A DNA stretch of 64,000 nt, from contig NZ_CP017074.1 in assembly GCF_001717465.1 (NCBI RefSeq), positions 429,162-493,161 on the forward strand, given 5' to 3'. Position 1 is the stretch's first letter; each line of letters starts with the position of its first letter. This DNA is from Luteimonas sp. JM171 (GTDB lineage Bacteria; Pseudomonadota; Gammaproteobacteria; Xanthomonadales; Xanthomonadaceae). Below the pieces are notes generated by a model. It was given only the letters and a program-made list of their open reading frames with translations. It did not search any database and was not told the DNA's origin. Shown here piece after piece: positions 38,717-49,312 of the stretch. The position numbers and the translations under genes are program-made.

Positions 38717-41563
38717 GTGACCGACGCCCCCCGACCGCCCATGTCCCTCGCCCCGAGCTACGAACCCGGAAGCTTCGAATCCCGCCTCTACGCCGAGTGG
38801 GAAACCTCCGGCGTGTTCGCTCCGCGCGGCGACGGCCCGGCCTACACCATCCTGCTGCCGCCGCCCAACGTCACCGGCACCCTGCACATGGGCCATGCGT
38901 TCCAGCACACCCTGCAGGACGCGCTGGTGCGCTACCACCGCATGCGCGGCTTCCGCACGCTGTGGCAGATGGGCAGCGACCATGCCGGCATCGCCACCGA
39001 GATGGTGGTCAGCCGCAACCTGGCCGCCGAGGGCAAGGGCGAGACCCGCGATTCGCTGGGCCGCGAGGGGTTCATCGGCAAGGTGTGGGAGTGGAAGCAG
39101 CAGTCGGGCGACACCATCGAGCGCCAGATGCGACGCATGGGCACCTCCGGCGACTGGTCGCGCAAGGTGTTCACCATGGACGAAGGCCCGTCGGCGGCAG
39201 TGATCGAGGCCTTCGTGCGCCTGCACGAGCAGGGGCTCATCTACCGCGGCAAGCGCCTGGTCAACTGGGACCCGGTGCTGCAGACCGCGGTGTCCGACCT
39301 GGAGGTGGTGAGCGCGGAGGAGGACGGGCACCTGTGGTCCATCCGCTACCCGCTGGCCGGCGGCGCGAGCTACGAGCACGTGGAGCGCGACGCCTCGGGC
39401 ACCGAGACCCTGCGCGAAATCCGCGACTACGTGATCGTCGCCACCACCCGCCCGGAAACCATGCTCGGCGACACCGCGGTGATGGTGCACCCCGGCGACG
39501 CCCGCTACGCTGGCCTGCATGGCCTGGAGGTGGAGCTGCCGCTCACCGGGCGCCGCATCCCGGTGATCACCGACGAATATGTGGATCCTGATTTCGGCAC
39601 CGGCGTGGTCAAGGTCACCCCGGCGCACGACTTCAACGACAACGCGGTGGGCCAGCGCCACGGGCTGCCGCTGATCAACATCTTTACCGCGCATGCCGCG
39701 ATCAACGATGCGGCGCCGGAGAGGTATCGCGGCCTGGACCGGTTCGAGGCGCGCAAGGCGGTGCTGGCGGACCTGGAAGCCGAAGGCCTGCTGGTTGAAA
39801 CCAGGCCGCACAAGCTGCAGGTGCCGCGCGGCGACCGCAGCGGCCAGGTGATCGAGCCGTACCTGACCGACCAGTGGTTCGTGGCGATGGACGAGATGGG
39901 CCGGCGCGGCCTGGAGCTGGTGGAGAACGGCTCGGTCAGGTTCGTGCCGCCCAACTGGATCAACACCTACCGCCACTGGCTGGAGAACATCCAGGACTGG
40001 ACCATCAGCCGCCAGCTGTGGTGGGGGCACCGGATCCCGGCCTGGTATGACGATGCGGGCAACGTCCACGTCGGCCGCGACGAGGCGGAGGCGCGCCGCC
40101 GCGCCGGCCTGGGCGACGACGTGCCCCTGCGCCAGGACACGGACGTGCTGGAAACCTGGTTCTCCTCCGCGCTGTGGCCGTTCAGCACCATGGGCTGGCC
40201 CGACGAGACCGCGATGGCCGAGCGCGGCTTCGACGACTTCCTGCCCTCCAGCGTGCTGGTCACGGGCTTTGACATCATCTTCTTCTGGGTCGCCCGGATG
40301 ATCATGATGACCGACCGGCTGACCGGCCAGGTGCCGTTCCGCGACGTCTACATCACCGGCCTGGTGCGCGACCGCGACGGCCAGAAGATGTCCAAGTCCA
40401 AGGGCAACATCCTCGACCCGCTGGACATCATCGACGGCATTTCCATCGAGGACCTGGTCGCCAAGCGCACCACCGGGCTGATGCGCCCGCAGGACGCGCC
40501 GAAAATCGAGAAGGCCACCCGGCGCGAATTCCCCGAGGGCATCGCCGCCCACGGCGCCGACCCCCTGCGCTTCACCATGGCCGCCCTTGCAGGCCCCGGC
40601 CGCGACATCAAGTTCGACCTGGGCCGAGCCGACGGCTACCGCAACTTCTGCAACAAGCTCTGGAACGCCACCCGCTTCGTGCTGATGAACACCGAAGGCG
40701 TCGACGCCGGCGGCGGACACGCGCCGGTGACGGATGCGGAGAAATGGATCCTGGCGCGGCTGGCGGCCACCACCGGGCAGGCGCACGCGCACTTCGCCAG
40801 CTACCGCTTCGACCTGCTGGCGCAGGCGCTGTACGAGTTCACCTGGGACGAGTTCTGCGACTGGTTCCTGGAACTGGCCAAGCCGGCCCTGCAGGGCGAA
40901 GACGCCGCGGCCGCCGCGAGCACGCGCCGCACCCTGCTGCGGGTGCTGGAAGCGCTGCTGCGGCTGCTGCACCCGCTGATCCCGTTCGTGACCGAGGAGC
41001 TGTGGCGCCACGTGGCCCCGCGCCTGGGCATCGAGGCGCCGACAATCTCGCTGCAAAGTTACCCGCAGGCGTGCGACTTCGACGCGGCCGGCTTCGCCAC
41101 CGCCGAGGCCGATGTGGATTGGCTGCGGCAGATGGTGTCCGCGCTGCGCCGGATCCGCAGCGAGCTGGGGGTTTCGCCCAGCCGCAAGGTGCCCCTGCTG
41201 GTGCAGGACGGCAGCGAGGCCGACGCCGCGCGCATGCGCCGCTTCGATTCGCAGCTGAAGTTCCTGCTCCGGCTCGAGCGCATTGACGCGGTTGAAGGCG
41301 ATCCGCCACCCTCCGCCGCCGGCCTGGTCGGCGGCCTGAAGCTGTTCGTGCCGCTCGAGGGGCTGGTGGACCTGGACGCCGAGCGCGCGCGCCTGGACAA
41401 GGAGATCGCGCGGGTGTCGGCCGAGAAGGAGAAGAGCAGCGCCAAGCTGGCGAAGTTCAGCGAGAAGGTCCCCGAGGCCGTGGTTGAACAGGAGCGGCGG
41501 CGGCTGGCGGACTGGACCGCGCAGCTGGAGAACCTCACCGCCCAGCGCGCCCGGCTCGGCTGA
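38717..41563 (+). CDS. valS: Valyl-tRNA synthetase
   Basis: 948 residues from GTG 38717. Class I landmarks are [19 protein letters not shown] (HIGH-type motif HMGH) and [14 protein letters not shown] (KMSKS). The editing domain has [18 protein letters not shown]-terminal coiled coil (last about 70 residues, starting [20 protein letters not shown]) is typical. Complete and normal length. It ends 31 bases from the convergent rimI. Confidence 0.98.
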   Translation: MTDAPRPPMSLAPSYEPGSFESRLYAEWETSGVFAPRGDGPAYTILLPPPNVTGTLHMGHAFQHTLQDALVRYHRMRGFRTLWQMGSDHAGIATEMVVSRNLAAEGKGETRDSLGREGFIGKVWEWKQQSGDTIERQMRRMGTSGDWSRKVFTMDEGPSAAVIEAFVRLHEQGLIYRGKRLVNWDPVLQTAVSDLEVVSAEEDGHLWSIRYPLAGGASYEHVERDASGTETLREIRDYVIVATTRPETMLGDTAVMVHPGDARYAGLHGLEVELPLTGRRIPVITDEYVDPDFGTGVVKVTPAHDFNDNAVGQRHGLPLINIFTAHAAINDAAPERYRGLDRFEARKAVLADLEAEGLLVETRPHKLQVPRGDRSGQVIEPYLTDQWFVAMDEMGRRGLELVENGSVRFVPPNWINTYRHWLENIQDWTISRQLWWGHRIPAWYDDAGNVHVGRDEAEARRRAGLGDDVPLRQDTDVLETWFSSALWPFSTMGWPDETAMAERGFDDFLPSSVLVTGFDIIFFWVARMIMMTDRLTGQVPFRDVYITGLVRDRDGQKMSKSKGNILDPLDIIDGISIEDLVAKRTTGLMRPQDAPKIEKATRREFPEGIAAHGADPLRFTMAALAGPGRDIKFDLGRADGYRNFCNKLWNATRFVLMNTEGVDAGGGHAPVTDAEKWILARLAATTGQAHAHFASYRFDLLAQALYEFTWDEFCDWFLELAKPALQGEDAAAAASTRRTLLRVLEALLRLLHPLIPFVTEELWRHVAPRLGIEAPTISLQSYPQACDFDAAGFATAEADVDWLRQMVSALRRIRSELGVSPSRKVPLLVQDGSEADAARMRRFDSQLKFLLRLERIDAVEGDPPPSAAGLVGGLKLFVPLEGLVDLDAERARLDKEIARVSAEKEKSSAKLAKFSEKVPEAVVEQERRRLADWTAQLENLTAQRARLG

Positions 41564-41594
41564 GGGCCGCACCGTGGGTGGTTGACTCCCGTGC

Positions 41595-42101
41595 CTACGG
41601 GCGGGGCGTCGGCCAACCCCCTTCGGGCAGCAGCTCCAGCGCCATCACGATGGCATCCTCGCGGCCGCGATAGGCCGGGTAATAGCGCGGTCGCCGGCCG
41701 ATCTCGTTGAATCCCTCGTCCTGGTACAGCGCCACCGCCTGCGGATTGGACGGCCGGACCTCCAGGAATATCCGCTGTGCGCCCTCCTCGCGAGCGATGC
41801 GCAGCAGCGAGCGCAGCAGCCGCCGGCCGTAACCGCGGCCCTGCATGCGCGGGTCGATGCAGATGTTGAGCAGGTGCGCCTCGTCCGCCGCGATGCTCAA
41901 CACCCCGTACCCGATGATGCCGCCGTCATCGTGGAGCACCCACGCCGGATAGCCCACCCGCAGGCAGTCGCGGAAGATGCCCTGTGTCCACGGGAACGGA
42001 TAGGCGCTGTGCTCGATCGCGATGACCGCGTCCAGGTCCTGCTCGCGCATTGGCCGCAGCCCGGCGCGCGACGTCGGGACGCCGGCAGGCCGGGCCCCCA
42101 T
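41595..42101 (-). CDS. rimI: Ribosomal protein S18-alanine N-acetyltransferase
   Basis: 168 residues from ATG 42101, which overlaps the holD stop (TGATG). GNAT-fold landmarks are the acetyl-CoA loop RMQGRGYGRRLLRSLLRIA and the FLEVRPSNPQAVALYQDEGF segment. Acetylates the N-terminal Ala of S18 in the family prototype. It is third in a pssA-holD-rimI chain with overlapping codons. The holD-rimI pairing is the same as in E. coli. Confidence 0.9.
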   Translation of the reverse strand: MGARPAGVPTSRAGLRPMREQDLDAVIAIEHSAYPFPWTQGIFRDCLRVGYPAWVLHDDGGIIGYGVLSIAADEAHLLNICIDPRMQGRGYGRRLLRSLLRIAREEGAQRIFLEVRPSNPQAVALYQDEGFNEIGRRPRYYPAYRGREDAIVMALELLPEGGWPTPRP

Positions 42102-42361
42102 CACGCGGGCGGCCGCCTGCGCAGGGCCCGCAGTTGCGGCCACAGCGCACGCTTGGCGGCAGGGTCGCGAAGTTCCGCCGGCGACGGCCACGACCGGCAC
42201 AGCGCAGCAGCGTCGGGCGAGCTGCGGTCGCGCCCCGCGGCGCGCAGCAGGGCCTCGTACAGCGCGCCCTCCGGCACCTCGCCAGCCGCTGGCTCGACCT
42301 GGCGCAGGAGCACGTAGCCCATGGCCTCGAGCGCCTGGCGCTGGACGTTGTCCCAGCTCAT
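42101..42361 (-). CDS. holD: Small protein, likely DNA polymerase III psi subunit
   Basis: 86 residues from ATG 42361, overlapping the pssA stop as ATGA. The protein is short for HolD (about 137 in E. coli). The N-terminus WDNVQRQALEAMGYVLLRQ resembles the chi-binding N-terminal segment of psi, and the C-terminus RDPAAKRALWPQLRALRR resembles the final psi helix. Its position directly before rimI matches the E. coli holD-rimI operon. The central part looks shortened. Sequence similarity alone is weak, so the call rests on both ends plus synteny. Confidence 0.6.
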   Translation of the reverse strand: MSWDNVQRQALEAMGYVLLRQVEPAAGEVPEGALYEALLRAAGRDRSSPDAAALCRSWPSPAELRDPAAKRALWPQLRALRRRPPA

Positions 42362-43140
42362 GCCGCGCCCCGCTCCGCGCCCTTGCTCCGGCGCAGGACC
42401 CACCACGCGGGGCCGGACAGCGCATACAGCGCCGAGGCTGCCAGCAGCGTCCTGGGCGGATCCGCCCACAGCGCAATCAGCACGCCCACGGCGATCGGCA
42501 ACACGAAGAAGGGCACCCGGTCCGAGCGCGGGCCGCTTCCACGGCCCTTGAAGCTGGAGTAGCGGATCCGGCTGACCATCAGCAGGCCGGCCACAACGGT
42601 GATTGCAAGTGCCGCCCAGCGCATGTCATATCCGTCCGCGCCCAGCGAGTGTGCCGTCCACACGAAGCTGGCCATCAGCCCCGCGGCCGCCGGGCTGGCC
42701 AGGCCCACGAACCACCGCTTGTCCACGACCGCCACCTGGCTGTTGAACCGCGCCAGGCGCAATGCCGCGCAGGCCGCGTACAGGAACGCCGCCAGCCATC
42801 CCAGCCGCCCCAGGGTCACGCCGTCCAGGCGCAGCTCCATCAGCGACCAGTGGTACATCACCAGCGCCGGCGCCATGCCGAAACTGATCAGGTCGGCCAG
42901 CGAGTCGTACTGCACCCCGAATTCGCTCTGGGTGTTGGTCAGCCTCGCCACCCGGCCATCGATGCCGTCCAGGATCGCGGCCACGAAGATGGCCACGCAG
43001 GCCGGCCCGAACCGGCCCTGGGAGGCAGCGATGATGGCGAAGAAACCGGCGAACAGGCCGCCGGTGGTGAACAGGTTGGGCAGCAGGTAGATGCCGCGCG
43101 AGCGCGCGGGCCTGGCCGCAATGGGATCTTCATCGTCCAT
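42358..43140 (-). CDS. pssA: CDP-diacylglycerol-serine O-phosphatidyltransferase
   Basis: 260 residues. The CDP-alcohol phosphatidyltransferase signature is clear: DGIDGRVARL then GVQYDSLADLISFG supply the DGxxAR...G...D...D residues. About six to eight helices. It makes phosphatidylserine, the precursor of phosphatidylethanolamine. This is the integral-membrane type (Bacillus-like), not the E. coli PLD-like enzyme. It heads the pssA-holD-rimI chain. Confidence 0.93.
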   Translation of the reverse strand: MDDEDPIAARPARSRGIYLLPNLFTTGGLFAGFFAIIAASQGRFGPACVAIFVAAILDGIDGRVARLTNTQSEFGVQYDSLADLISFGMAPALVMYHWSLMELRLDGVTLGRLGWLAAFLYAACAALRLARFNSQVAVVDKRWFVGLASPAAAGLMASFVWTAHSLGADGYDMRWAALAITVVAGLLMVSRIRYSSFKGRGSGPRSDRVPFFVLPIAVGVLIALWADPPRTLLAASALYALSGPAWWVLRRSKGAERGAA

Positions 43141-43264
43141 GGTGAGAGTTTACCGGCCGCGACGCGGATGCGGCGTCGGCGATCGCATTTTGCGAACCGG
43201 CGACTTGCACCCCCCGCGGCCGGATGCTGGAATCCCCCCTACTTTTCCATGCCGGAGCAATTGC

Positions 43265-43672
43265 ATGCGCATTTCCACCGCCTGCGCCGCCCTCGTCCTG
43301 GCCGCGTCCGCCATGGGCGCAGGCGCCAGCGAGATTTACCAGTGGACCGACGCGCGGGGCGTGACCCACTACTCGGAAAATCCCCCGCCCGCCGGCACGC
43401 AATACCAGACCCGCCGCATTACCAGCGCCGGGGCCAGCACGCAGGCCGAGCCGGCTCCGGCAGCCTCGGCGGCGGCGGCCGATGCCGGGGAAAACCCGCA
43501 GTGCACGACGGCCCGCAGCAACATCGAGATCCTGCTGGGCGACGGACCGGTGCACCAGGACGATGGCGAGGGCAACTCGCGCGAACTGGGAGAAGACGAG
43601 CGCGCCAACCAGCTGGAGCTGGCCCGCGCCGCGGAACGGGCCTATTGCAAGCAGCCCGCCGGCGGCAGCTGA
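43265..43672 (+). CDS. DUF4124 domain exported protein
   Basis: 135 residues from ATG 43265, preceded by GGAG. A signal peptide ends near GAGAS. The DUF4124 motif follows directly: [20 protein letters not shown]. An Ala/Pro-rich linker and a Cys-containing helical tail ([24 protein letters not shown]) complete it; the two Cys may form a disulfide. These short periplasmic or envelope proteins have no settled function. It is followed by proS after 73 bases. Confidence 0.85.
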   Translation: MRISTACAALVLAASAMGAGASEIYQWTDARGVTHYSENPPPAGTQYQTRRITSAGASTQAEPAPAASAAAADAGENPQCTTARSNIEILLGDGPVHQDDGEGNSRELGEDERANQLELARAAERAYCKQPAGGS

Positions 43673-43745
43673 GGCATCCGGACCACGCTGTACAAGGGGT
43701 GGCGCGTGGCACAATGCGCGGCCCTGTCCTGTCCGGCCCCTCACG

Positions 43746-45440
43746 ATGCGCCTGTCGCGATTCCACCTCCATACCACCCGCGAAACGCCCGCCGACGCCG
43801 AAGTCGCCAGCCACCGCCTGATGCTCCGGGCCGGGATGATCCGGCGCCTGGCCGCGGGCCTGTACACCTGGTCGCCGCTGGGGCTGCGGGTTTTGCGCAA
43901 GGTGGAGGCCATCGTGCGCGAGGAAATGAATGCAGCCGGCGCCATCGAAATGCTGATGCCGTCGGTGCAGCCGCGCGAGCTGTGGGAGGAAAGCGGGCGC
44001 TGGGACGTGTTTGGCGGCCAGCTGCTCAAGCTCCAAGACCGCAAGGAAGCGTGGTATTGCGTGGGCCCGACCCACGAGGAAGTCATTACCGATTTTGCCC
44101 GCAACGAGCTGTCGAGCTACAAGCAGCTCCCGGTGAATTTCTACCAGATCCAGACCAAGTTCCGCGATGAGATCCGGCCGCGCTTCGGGGTGATGCGGGC
44201 GCGCGAGTTCCTGATGAAGGACGCCTATTCGTTCCATCTGGACGATGCCGGGCTGGCGGCCGAATACGCCAACATGCATGCGGCCTATACCCGCATATTC
44301 ACCCGCCTGGGCCTGCGTTTCCGCGCCGTCCAGGCCGACACCGGCGCCATTGGCGGCGATGCATCGCAGGAATTCCACGTGATGGCGGATTCGGGCGAGG
44401 ACGCCATCGCATTCTCGGACGCGTCCGATTATGCCGCCAACGTGGAAACCGCGACCGCCGCCGAGCCGCCGCCGCGGCCTGCCGCGGCCGAGCAGATGCG
44501 CCACGTGGACACACCCGTCCAGAAGACCTGCCGGGAAGTGGCCGAACTCCTGGGCATCGGCCTGGAGCGCACCGTCAAATCCGTGGCCGTGATGGCCGCC
44601 GACGGCTTCGTGCTGGTCCTGGTGCGCGGCGACCACGACGTCAACGACATCAAGCTGGCGCGGGTGCCCGGGATGGCCGGATACCGGATGGCCACGGAGG
44701 CGGAAATCGTTGAATACCTGGGCTGCGAGCCGGGCTTCATCGGCCCGCTCGCGCCGCGCAGGGACATCCGGGTTGTTGCCGACCGCGAGGTGGCGGCGAT
44801 GGCCGACTTCGTGGTCGGCGCGAATCGCGCCGGCCAGCACCTGGCCGGCGTCAACTGGGGCCGCGACCTGCCGGAACCCGAGGTCGTGGCGGATGTCCGC
44901 TCCGTGCTCGACGGCGACCGCGCCGCCGATGGCGGCACCCTGCGGATTGCGCGCGGCATCGAGGTCGGTCACATATTCCAGCTCGGGCGCAAATACAGCC
45001 AGGCCATGGGTTTCACCGTGCTGGATGAAAAGGGCGGCCACGCGCACCCGGCGATGGGCTGCTATGGAATCGGTGTTTCGCGCATCGTGGCGGCCGCCAT
45101 CGAGCAGAACCACGACGGGGCCGGGATCATCTGGCCCGAGGCGATGGCGCCGTGGCGCGTGGCGGTGTGCGTGATCAACCCGAAAAAGGACCCCGGGGTG
45201 GATGCGGCCGCACAAGCGCTGTATGCGGAGCTGTGCGCCGCCGGCGTGGACACGGTGCTCGACGACCGCGGCCTGCGCCCGGGCCCGATGTTCGCCGACA
45301 TGGAGCTGCTGGGCATTCCGCACCGGGTGGTGGTGTCCGAGCGCGGCCTTGCCACGGGCACCTTCGAATACCGCGCCCGCTCGGCCGATGCCGCCGAGCA
45401 ACTCGAGCGCGCCGCGCTGCTGGAAAAACTGGGTATCTGA
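43746..45440 (+). CDS. proS: Prolyl-tRNA synthetase
   Basis: 564 residues from ATG 43746. Class II landmarks are [16 protein letters not shown] and [20 protein letters not shown] (motif 2), an inserted YbaK-like editing domain (about 230-390), and [17 protein letters not shown] (motif 3). The anticodon-binding domain closes the protein. It is the bacterial-type enzyme, normal length. An H-NS-like gene follows with its own promoter. Confidence 0.97.
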   Translation: MRLSRFHLHTTRETPADAEVASHRLMLRAGMIRRLAAGLYTWSPLGLRVLRKVEAIVREEMNAAGAIEMLMPSVQPRELWEESGRWDVFGGQLLKLQDRKEAWYCVGPTHEEVITDFARNELSSYKQLPVNFYQIQTKFRDEIRPRFGVMRAREFLMKDAYSFHLDDAGLAAEYANMHAAYTRIFTRLGLRFRAVQADTGAIGGDASQEFHVMADSGEDAIAFSDASDYAANVETATAAEPPPRPAAAEQMRHVDTPVQKTCREVAELLGIGLERTVKSVAVMAADGFVLVLVRGDHDVNDIKLARVPGMAGYRMATEAEIVEYLGCEPGFIGPLAPRRDIRVVADREVAAMADFVVGANRAGQHLAGVNWGRDLPEPEVVADVRSVLDGDRAADGGTLRIARGIEVGHIFQLGRKYSQAMGFTVLDEKGGHAHPAMGCYGIGVSRIVAAAIEQNHDGAGIIWPEAMAPWRVAVCVINPKKDPGVDAAAQALYAELCAAGVDTVLDDRGLRPGPMFADMELLGIPHRVVVSERGLATGTFEYRARSADAAEQLERAALLEKLGI

Positions 45441-45470
45441 ACCGCGACCCCGTCGGCGGGAGGGGATTAC

Positions 45471-45537
45471 CTCCGGCATTTGTGCCCGTTTCAAGCGATC
45501 GATTATGATCCGCCACGCGGCGTATTGAATGCCGGAG
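45471..45537. promoter_or_regulatory. H-NS-like gene promoter flanked by a 10-bp inverted repeat
   Basis: TATGAT (45504-45509) is a good -10 with only a weak -35 (TTGTGC near 45480). Perfect inverted arms CTCCGGCATT (45471-45480) and AATGCCGGAG (45528-45537) lie on both sides of it, 47 bases apart. This could be an operator for looping or autoregulation. Confidence 0.45.
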
Positions 45538-45579
45538 ATTATTCACCCCCATTATCTTCCCGATTCGCAGGAGTAACCG

Positions 45580-45945
45580 ATGGCAGTCGACATCAACGAA
45601 CTGAGTGCGAAAGAGCTGGATTCCCTGATCACCAAGGCCAAGCGCCGCAAGACGGCCCTGGCCAAGCGCAAGCCCATCGCCACCGTGCGGGCCAAGCTCC
45701 GGGCCCAGGCCAAGGCCGAGGGCTACACCCTTGAAGAGCTGTTCGGCGGCACCGCCACCCGCAAGACGGCCACCCGCAAAGCCACCAAGAAGTCCGCCGG
45801 CCGCAAGCTGGGCAAGGTGCCCCCGAAGTACCGCAACCCGGACAACAAGGAACAGACCTGGACCGGCCGCGGCAAGCGCCCGCTCTGGCTGGTTGCCGAA
45901 CTCGAGAAGGGCAAGAAGATCGAGGATTTCCTCATCAAGAAGTGA
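45580..45945 (+). CDS. H-NS family nucleoid protein
   Basis: 121 residues. The helical N-terminus (about 1-45) is followed by a basic Ala/Thr/Lys linker (TATRKTATRKATKKSAGRK) and the C-terminal DNA-binding domain PPKYRNPDNKEQTWTGRGKRPLW. The TWTGRGKRPxW stretch is the signature of H-NS-like silencers. It should bind AT-rich, often foreign, DNA; the AT-rich adhesin promoter region in this window is a natural candidate target (inference). The RBS AGGAG lies before ATG 45580, and a terminator follows at once. Confidence 0.92.
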   Translation: MAVDINELSAKELDSLITKAKRRKTALAKRKPIATVRAKLRAQAKAEGYTLEELFGGTATRKTATRKATKKSAGRKLGKVPPKYRNPDNKEQTWTGRGKRPLWLVAELEKGKKIEDFLIKK

Positions 45946-45969
45946 CCCCCGGCCGGGCATCGCTTCCAG

Positions 45970-45995
45970 ACGCCGGCCCCGCGCCGGCGTTTTTG
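45970..45995 (+). terminator. Intrinsic terminator of the H-NS-like gene
   Basis: An 8-bp stem ACGCCGGC/GCCGGCGT with a 5-base loop is followed by TTTTG. It lies 24 bases past the stop codon. Confidence 0.88.
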
Positions 45996-46006
45996 TTGCC
46001 TGCAGC

Positions 46007-47257
46007 TCAGAGGTTCTTGCGCGCGGGAAGGATCAGGTTGCCGAACAGCAGCCCGGCAATCAGCGCCAGGATGATGTTGACCACCGCCAGCAGCGCCTGC
46101 TGGCCCACGGCCACGTCCTGCTGCTGGATCAAGGTCAGGAGGCCGCGCAGGCTGGCGCTGCCGGGCACCAGCATGATGATGCCGGGGACCCGCACGATCG
46201 CGCCCGGGCGGTTGGCCCAGCGCGCGTAGCCGTTGCCGGCGGCGGTGACCACCAGCGCGGAAAGGAACAGGCCGATCGGCCCGCCCCAGGCCAGGCCCGC
46301 ATGGCGCGCGATCAGGTAACCCGTGGCCGCCGCGGCCATCACCAGCGGCACGTCGCGCAGGCGCGCGCGGAACAGCACCGAGAAGGCCACCGAGGCCACC
46401 AGCACGCCCAGCCACTCCACCCAGTCCGGCTGCGGGCGCCAGGCGCGCACCTGCGGCTCCACCCCGAGCATCTGCGCGATCGTCAGCGCGATCATCGTGC
46501 CCACCGTGAGCTTGATGACCGTGGCCACCGCGCCTGCGAACCGCGCCGTGCCGGACACCAGGTGCTGGCTGGTGAGCTCGTTGACGGCGTTGGTCAGCGC
46601 CATACCCGGCAGCAGCACCAGCAGCGAGGCGATGACCACCGTGTTGAGGTTGAGCGGGCCGATGGTGCTGGCCACCCCGATGGCGGCAAAACCCGCGAGC
46701 ATGCCGGCGAGCGCCTCGTGGGCCTCCTTCAGCCGGTCGCCGTTGCGCGTCACCATGTCCAGCAGGCCCACCAGCAGGCCGATGCCCGCCGCGGTCCCGA
46801 TGTCCAGCCACGGCAGCCGCCACAGCGCGGCAACGCCGGCCGCGATCATCGCGAACCCGAACGCATGCAGCACGCGGCCCCCGCGGCCGGGCCGGCGCAG
46901 CTCCAGTTCCAGCAGCGCGGCATGGCCGTCGGAGAGGTCAAGCGTGCCCGCCAGCACTTCCTCGGCGATGCGGTCCGCCTCGCTGAGCTTGTAGAGGTCC
47001 ACCTCGCCCAGGCCCATGCGCAGCACCCGGGTGATGTCGCTCTCGCCCGGCGGGCGCTGCGGGTCGCTGAAGGCAAGCACCATGCCGGTGGGAGACACCC
47101 GCGGCTCGCACTCCAGCCCCAGCTGGTGGGCCACGCCGATCACGGCACCCTCCAGGCGCTGGGCGGTGGTGCCATAGGCATGCAGGTGTTCGGCCAGTTC
47201 CACCACGAAGGCGATCCGGGCCGCATAGCTGTACGTGCGGGGCGAGTTGCGGGTCAT
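46007..47257 (-). CDS. Threonine/serine exporter family protein (ThrE-like)
   Basis: 416 residues from ATG 47257 (MTRNSPRTYSYAARI). A cytosolic N-terminal domain (about 1-135, LHAYGTTAQRLEGAVIGVA) is followed by ten hydrophobic segments. GHAALLELELRR and GMALTNAVNELTSQHLVSG match the ThrE family. The protein combines the two halves that are separate in YjjP/YjjB. It would export threonine, serine or, as for YjjPB, succinate; the substrate cannot be told from sequence. It is divergent from the MCE operon. Confidence 0.85.
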   Translation of the reverse strand: MTRNSPRTYSYAARIAFVVELAEHLHAYGTTAQRLEGAVIGVAHQLGLECEPRVSPTGMVLAFSDPQRPPGESDITRVLRMGLGEVDLYKLSEADRIAEEVLAGTLDLSDGHAALLELELRRPGRGGRVLHAFGFAMIAAGVAALWRLPWLDIGTAAGIGLLVGLLDMVTRNGDRLKEAHEALAGMLAGFAAIGVASTIGPLNLNTVVIASLLVLLPGMALTNAVNELTSQHLVSGTARFAGAVATVIKLTVGTMIALTIAQMLGVEPQVRAWRPQPDWVEWLGVLVASVAFSVLFRARLRDVPLVMAAAATGYLIARHAGLAWGGPIGLFLSALVVTAAGNGYARWANRPGAIVRVPGIIMLVPGSASLRGLLTLIQQQDVAVGQQALLAVVNIILALIAGLLFGNLILPARKNL

Positions 47258-47378
47258 CCCGACAGCATCGCATGGGGCTCGCCGGCCCGACAGTGGGCGC
47301 ACGGCCGCTTCACCGCGTGCAGACGCGATCCCGTACTCTATGGCCCACCCACGGGATCCCGCTTACCGCCGCCGTTGC

Positions 47379-48494
47379 ATGTCGCAATCCGCCGCCCCGC
47401 CAAGCGCCAGCGCCGACCCTGACGATCCCTCGCGGCTCGTGCTGCAGGGGCGCTGGACGCTGCGCCATACCGAACTCGTGGGGCAGGCGCTGGAGGGCGC
47501 GCCGGACGGGATCCAGGCGATCGATGCCACCGGCGTGGAACGTCTCGACACCCTGGGCGTCCTGCGCCTGATCCGGTTCGCCCGCCGCCGCGAGCTGGAT
47601 TTCTCGGAATTCACATTCCACCCCGACCACCACGCCCTGGTGGCGGCGATCGAGGACGTGCAGGACGACCGCCCCCCGCGCAAGCGTGACTTCGGCTTCG
47701 GCGCAGCGCTGGCCCGCCTGGGCGCGGCGGTGCACGGCTACGTCACCGAGGCCACCGCGCTGCTGAGCTTCCTGGGCGAGAACCTGGTGAAGCTGGTGCG
47801 CCTGCTGCGCCAGCCATCGCGCTTCCGCTTCACCTCCACCGTGCACCACATGGAGCAGGTGGGCCTGGACGCGGTGCCGCTGGTGGTGCTGCTGTCGTTC
47901 CTGGTGGGTGCGGTCATCGCCTTCCTCGGCTCGACGATCCTGGCCGACTTCGGCGCCGAGATCTTCGTGGTGGAACTGGTGAGCATAGCCTTCCTGCGCG
48001 AGTTCGGCGTGCTGCTGACCGCGATCATCCTGGCCGGGCGCACCGCCAGCGCGTTCACCGCGCAGATCGGAGCCATGGTCAGCCGCGAGGAAGTCGACGC
48101 CATCCGCACCCTGGGGCTGGATCCCATCGACCTGCTGGTGCTGCCGCGGACGATCGCGCTGCTGGTGATGCTGCCGCTGCTGACCTTCCTGGCCATGACC
48201 GCGGGCCTGGCCGGGGGCCTGACCGTGGGCGTCTTCAGCCTGGACATCACGCCCCAGGGCTACCTGTCGCGGATGCAGGACACCTTCAATTTCCGCCACA
48301 TGGTGGTCGGACTGTCCAAGGCGCCGCTGTTTGCCCTGCTGATCGCGCTGATCGGCTGCCTGGAGGGCCTCCAGGTCACGGGCACGGCGCAATCGGTTGG
48401 TGAGCGCACCACCTCCAGCGTGGTGCAGACGATATCGCTGGTGATCGTGATCGATGCTTTCGCCGCGATCTGGTTCATGCACATGGGCTGGTGA
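47379..48494 (+). CDS. mlaE: STAS-permease fusion of an MCE lipid transporter (MlaE-type)
   Basis: 372 residues from ATG 47379. Residues about 20-100 form a STAS domain (as in MlaB), followed by the MlaE permease with about six helices. Landmarks are GLDAVPLVVLLSFLVGAVIA, REFGVLLTAIILAGRTASAF and SREEVDAIRTLGLDPIDLL. It is the inner-membrane part of a phospholipid ABC transporter. The fusion replaces the separate MlaB. It is first of a four-gene operon: permease, ATPase, MCE protein, lipoprotein. Confidence 0.9.
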   Translation: MSQSAAPPSASADPDDPSRLVLQGRWTLRHTELVGQALEGAPDGIQAIDATGVERLDTLGVLRLIRFARRRELDFSEFTFHPDHHALVAAIEDVQDDRPPRKRDFGFGAALARLGAAVHGYVTEATALLSFLGENLVKLVRLLRQPSRFRFTSTVHHMEQVGLDAVPLVVLLSFLVGAVIAFLGSTILADFGAEIFVVELVSIAFLREFGVLLTAIILAGRTASAFTAQIGAMVSREEVDAIRTLGLDPIDLLVLPRTIALLVMLPLLTFLAMTAGLAGGLTVGVFSLDITPQGYLSRMQDTFNFRHMVVGLSKAPLFALLIALIGCLEGLQVTGTAQSVGERTTSSVVQTISLVIVIDAFAAIWFMHMGW

Positions 48495-48498
48495 CGGG

Positions 48499-49311
48499 AT
48501 GAGCGAGGAGCAGGCACCGATCATCCGCATCCGCGGCCTGGACAACCGCTTTGGCGAGCAGGTGGTCCACGAGGGCCTGGACCTGGATGTGCGCAAGGGC
48601 GAGATCATCGGGGTGGTGGGCGGCTCGGGCAGCGGGAAATCCGTGCTGATGCGCACCATCATCGGCCTGCGTCGCCCCAACGCAGGCGAGATCGAAGTTC
48701 TGGGCGAAGACGCGCTCAGCGACTCGCCGCGGGCCCGCTACCACATCGAACGCAACATCGGCGTGCTGTTCCAGGACGGGGCCCTGTTCTCGTCGCTGAC
48801 GGTGGGCGAGAACGTGCAGGTGCCGCTGAAGGAGTACTACCCCTCGCTCAGCGATTCCCTGCGCTATGAGCTGTCGCTGCTGAAGGTGAAGCTGGCCGGG
48901 CTGCCGGCCGATGCGGTGGACAAGCTGCCCTCCCAGCTCTCCGGGGGGATGCGCAAGCGCGCCGGCGTGGCCCGGGCGCTGGCGCTGGATCCGCCGCTGC
49001 TGTTCCTGGATGAGCCCACGGCCGGCCTGGATCCGATCGGCGCGGCCGCATTCGACCAGCTGATCCGCACCCTGCAGCAGGCGCTGGGGCTCACTGTGTT
49101 CATCATCACACACGATCTGGATACCCTGTACACGATCTGCGACCGGGTGGCGGTGCTGGCCGAGCGCAGGGTGCTTGCGACCGGGACGATCAGCGAAGTC
49201 GAACAGCTGGACCATCCCTGGGTGCAGGAGTATTTCCACGGCCCCCGCGCGCGCGCCGCCCGCGACGCGCGCGACCGCCCCCCACCGCACGGCAACCCGC
49301 TGGAAGCCTGA
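48499..49311 (+). CDS. mlaF: ATP-binding protein of MCE lipid transporter (MlaF-type)
   Basis: 270 residues. Walker A GGSGSGKS, Q-loop VLFQDGALFSSLTV, signature LSGGMRKRAG, Walker B LLFLDEPTAGLDP and the H-loop FIITHDLD are all present. The VLFQDGALFSSLTV and SGGMRKRAGVARALA segments are typical of MlaF. It powers lipid movement with the permease, whose stop lies four bases upstream. Confidence 0.93.
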   Translation: MSEEQAPIIRIRGLDNRFGEQVVHEGLDLDVRKGEIIGVVGGSGSGKSVLMRTIIGLRRPNAGEIEVLGEDALSDSPRARYHIERNIGVLFQDGALFSSLTVGENVQVPLKEYYPSLSDSLRYELSLLKVKLAGLPADAVDKLPSQLSGGMRKRAGVARALALDPPLLFLDEPTAGLDPIGAAAFDQLIRTLQQALGLTVFIITHDLDTLYTICDRVAVLAERRVLATGTISEVEQLDHPWVQEYFHGPRARAARDARDRPPPHGNPLEA

Positions 49312-49312
49312 C

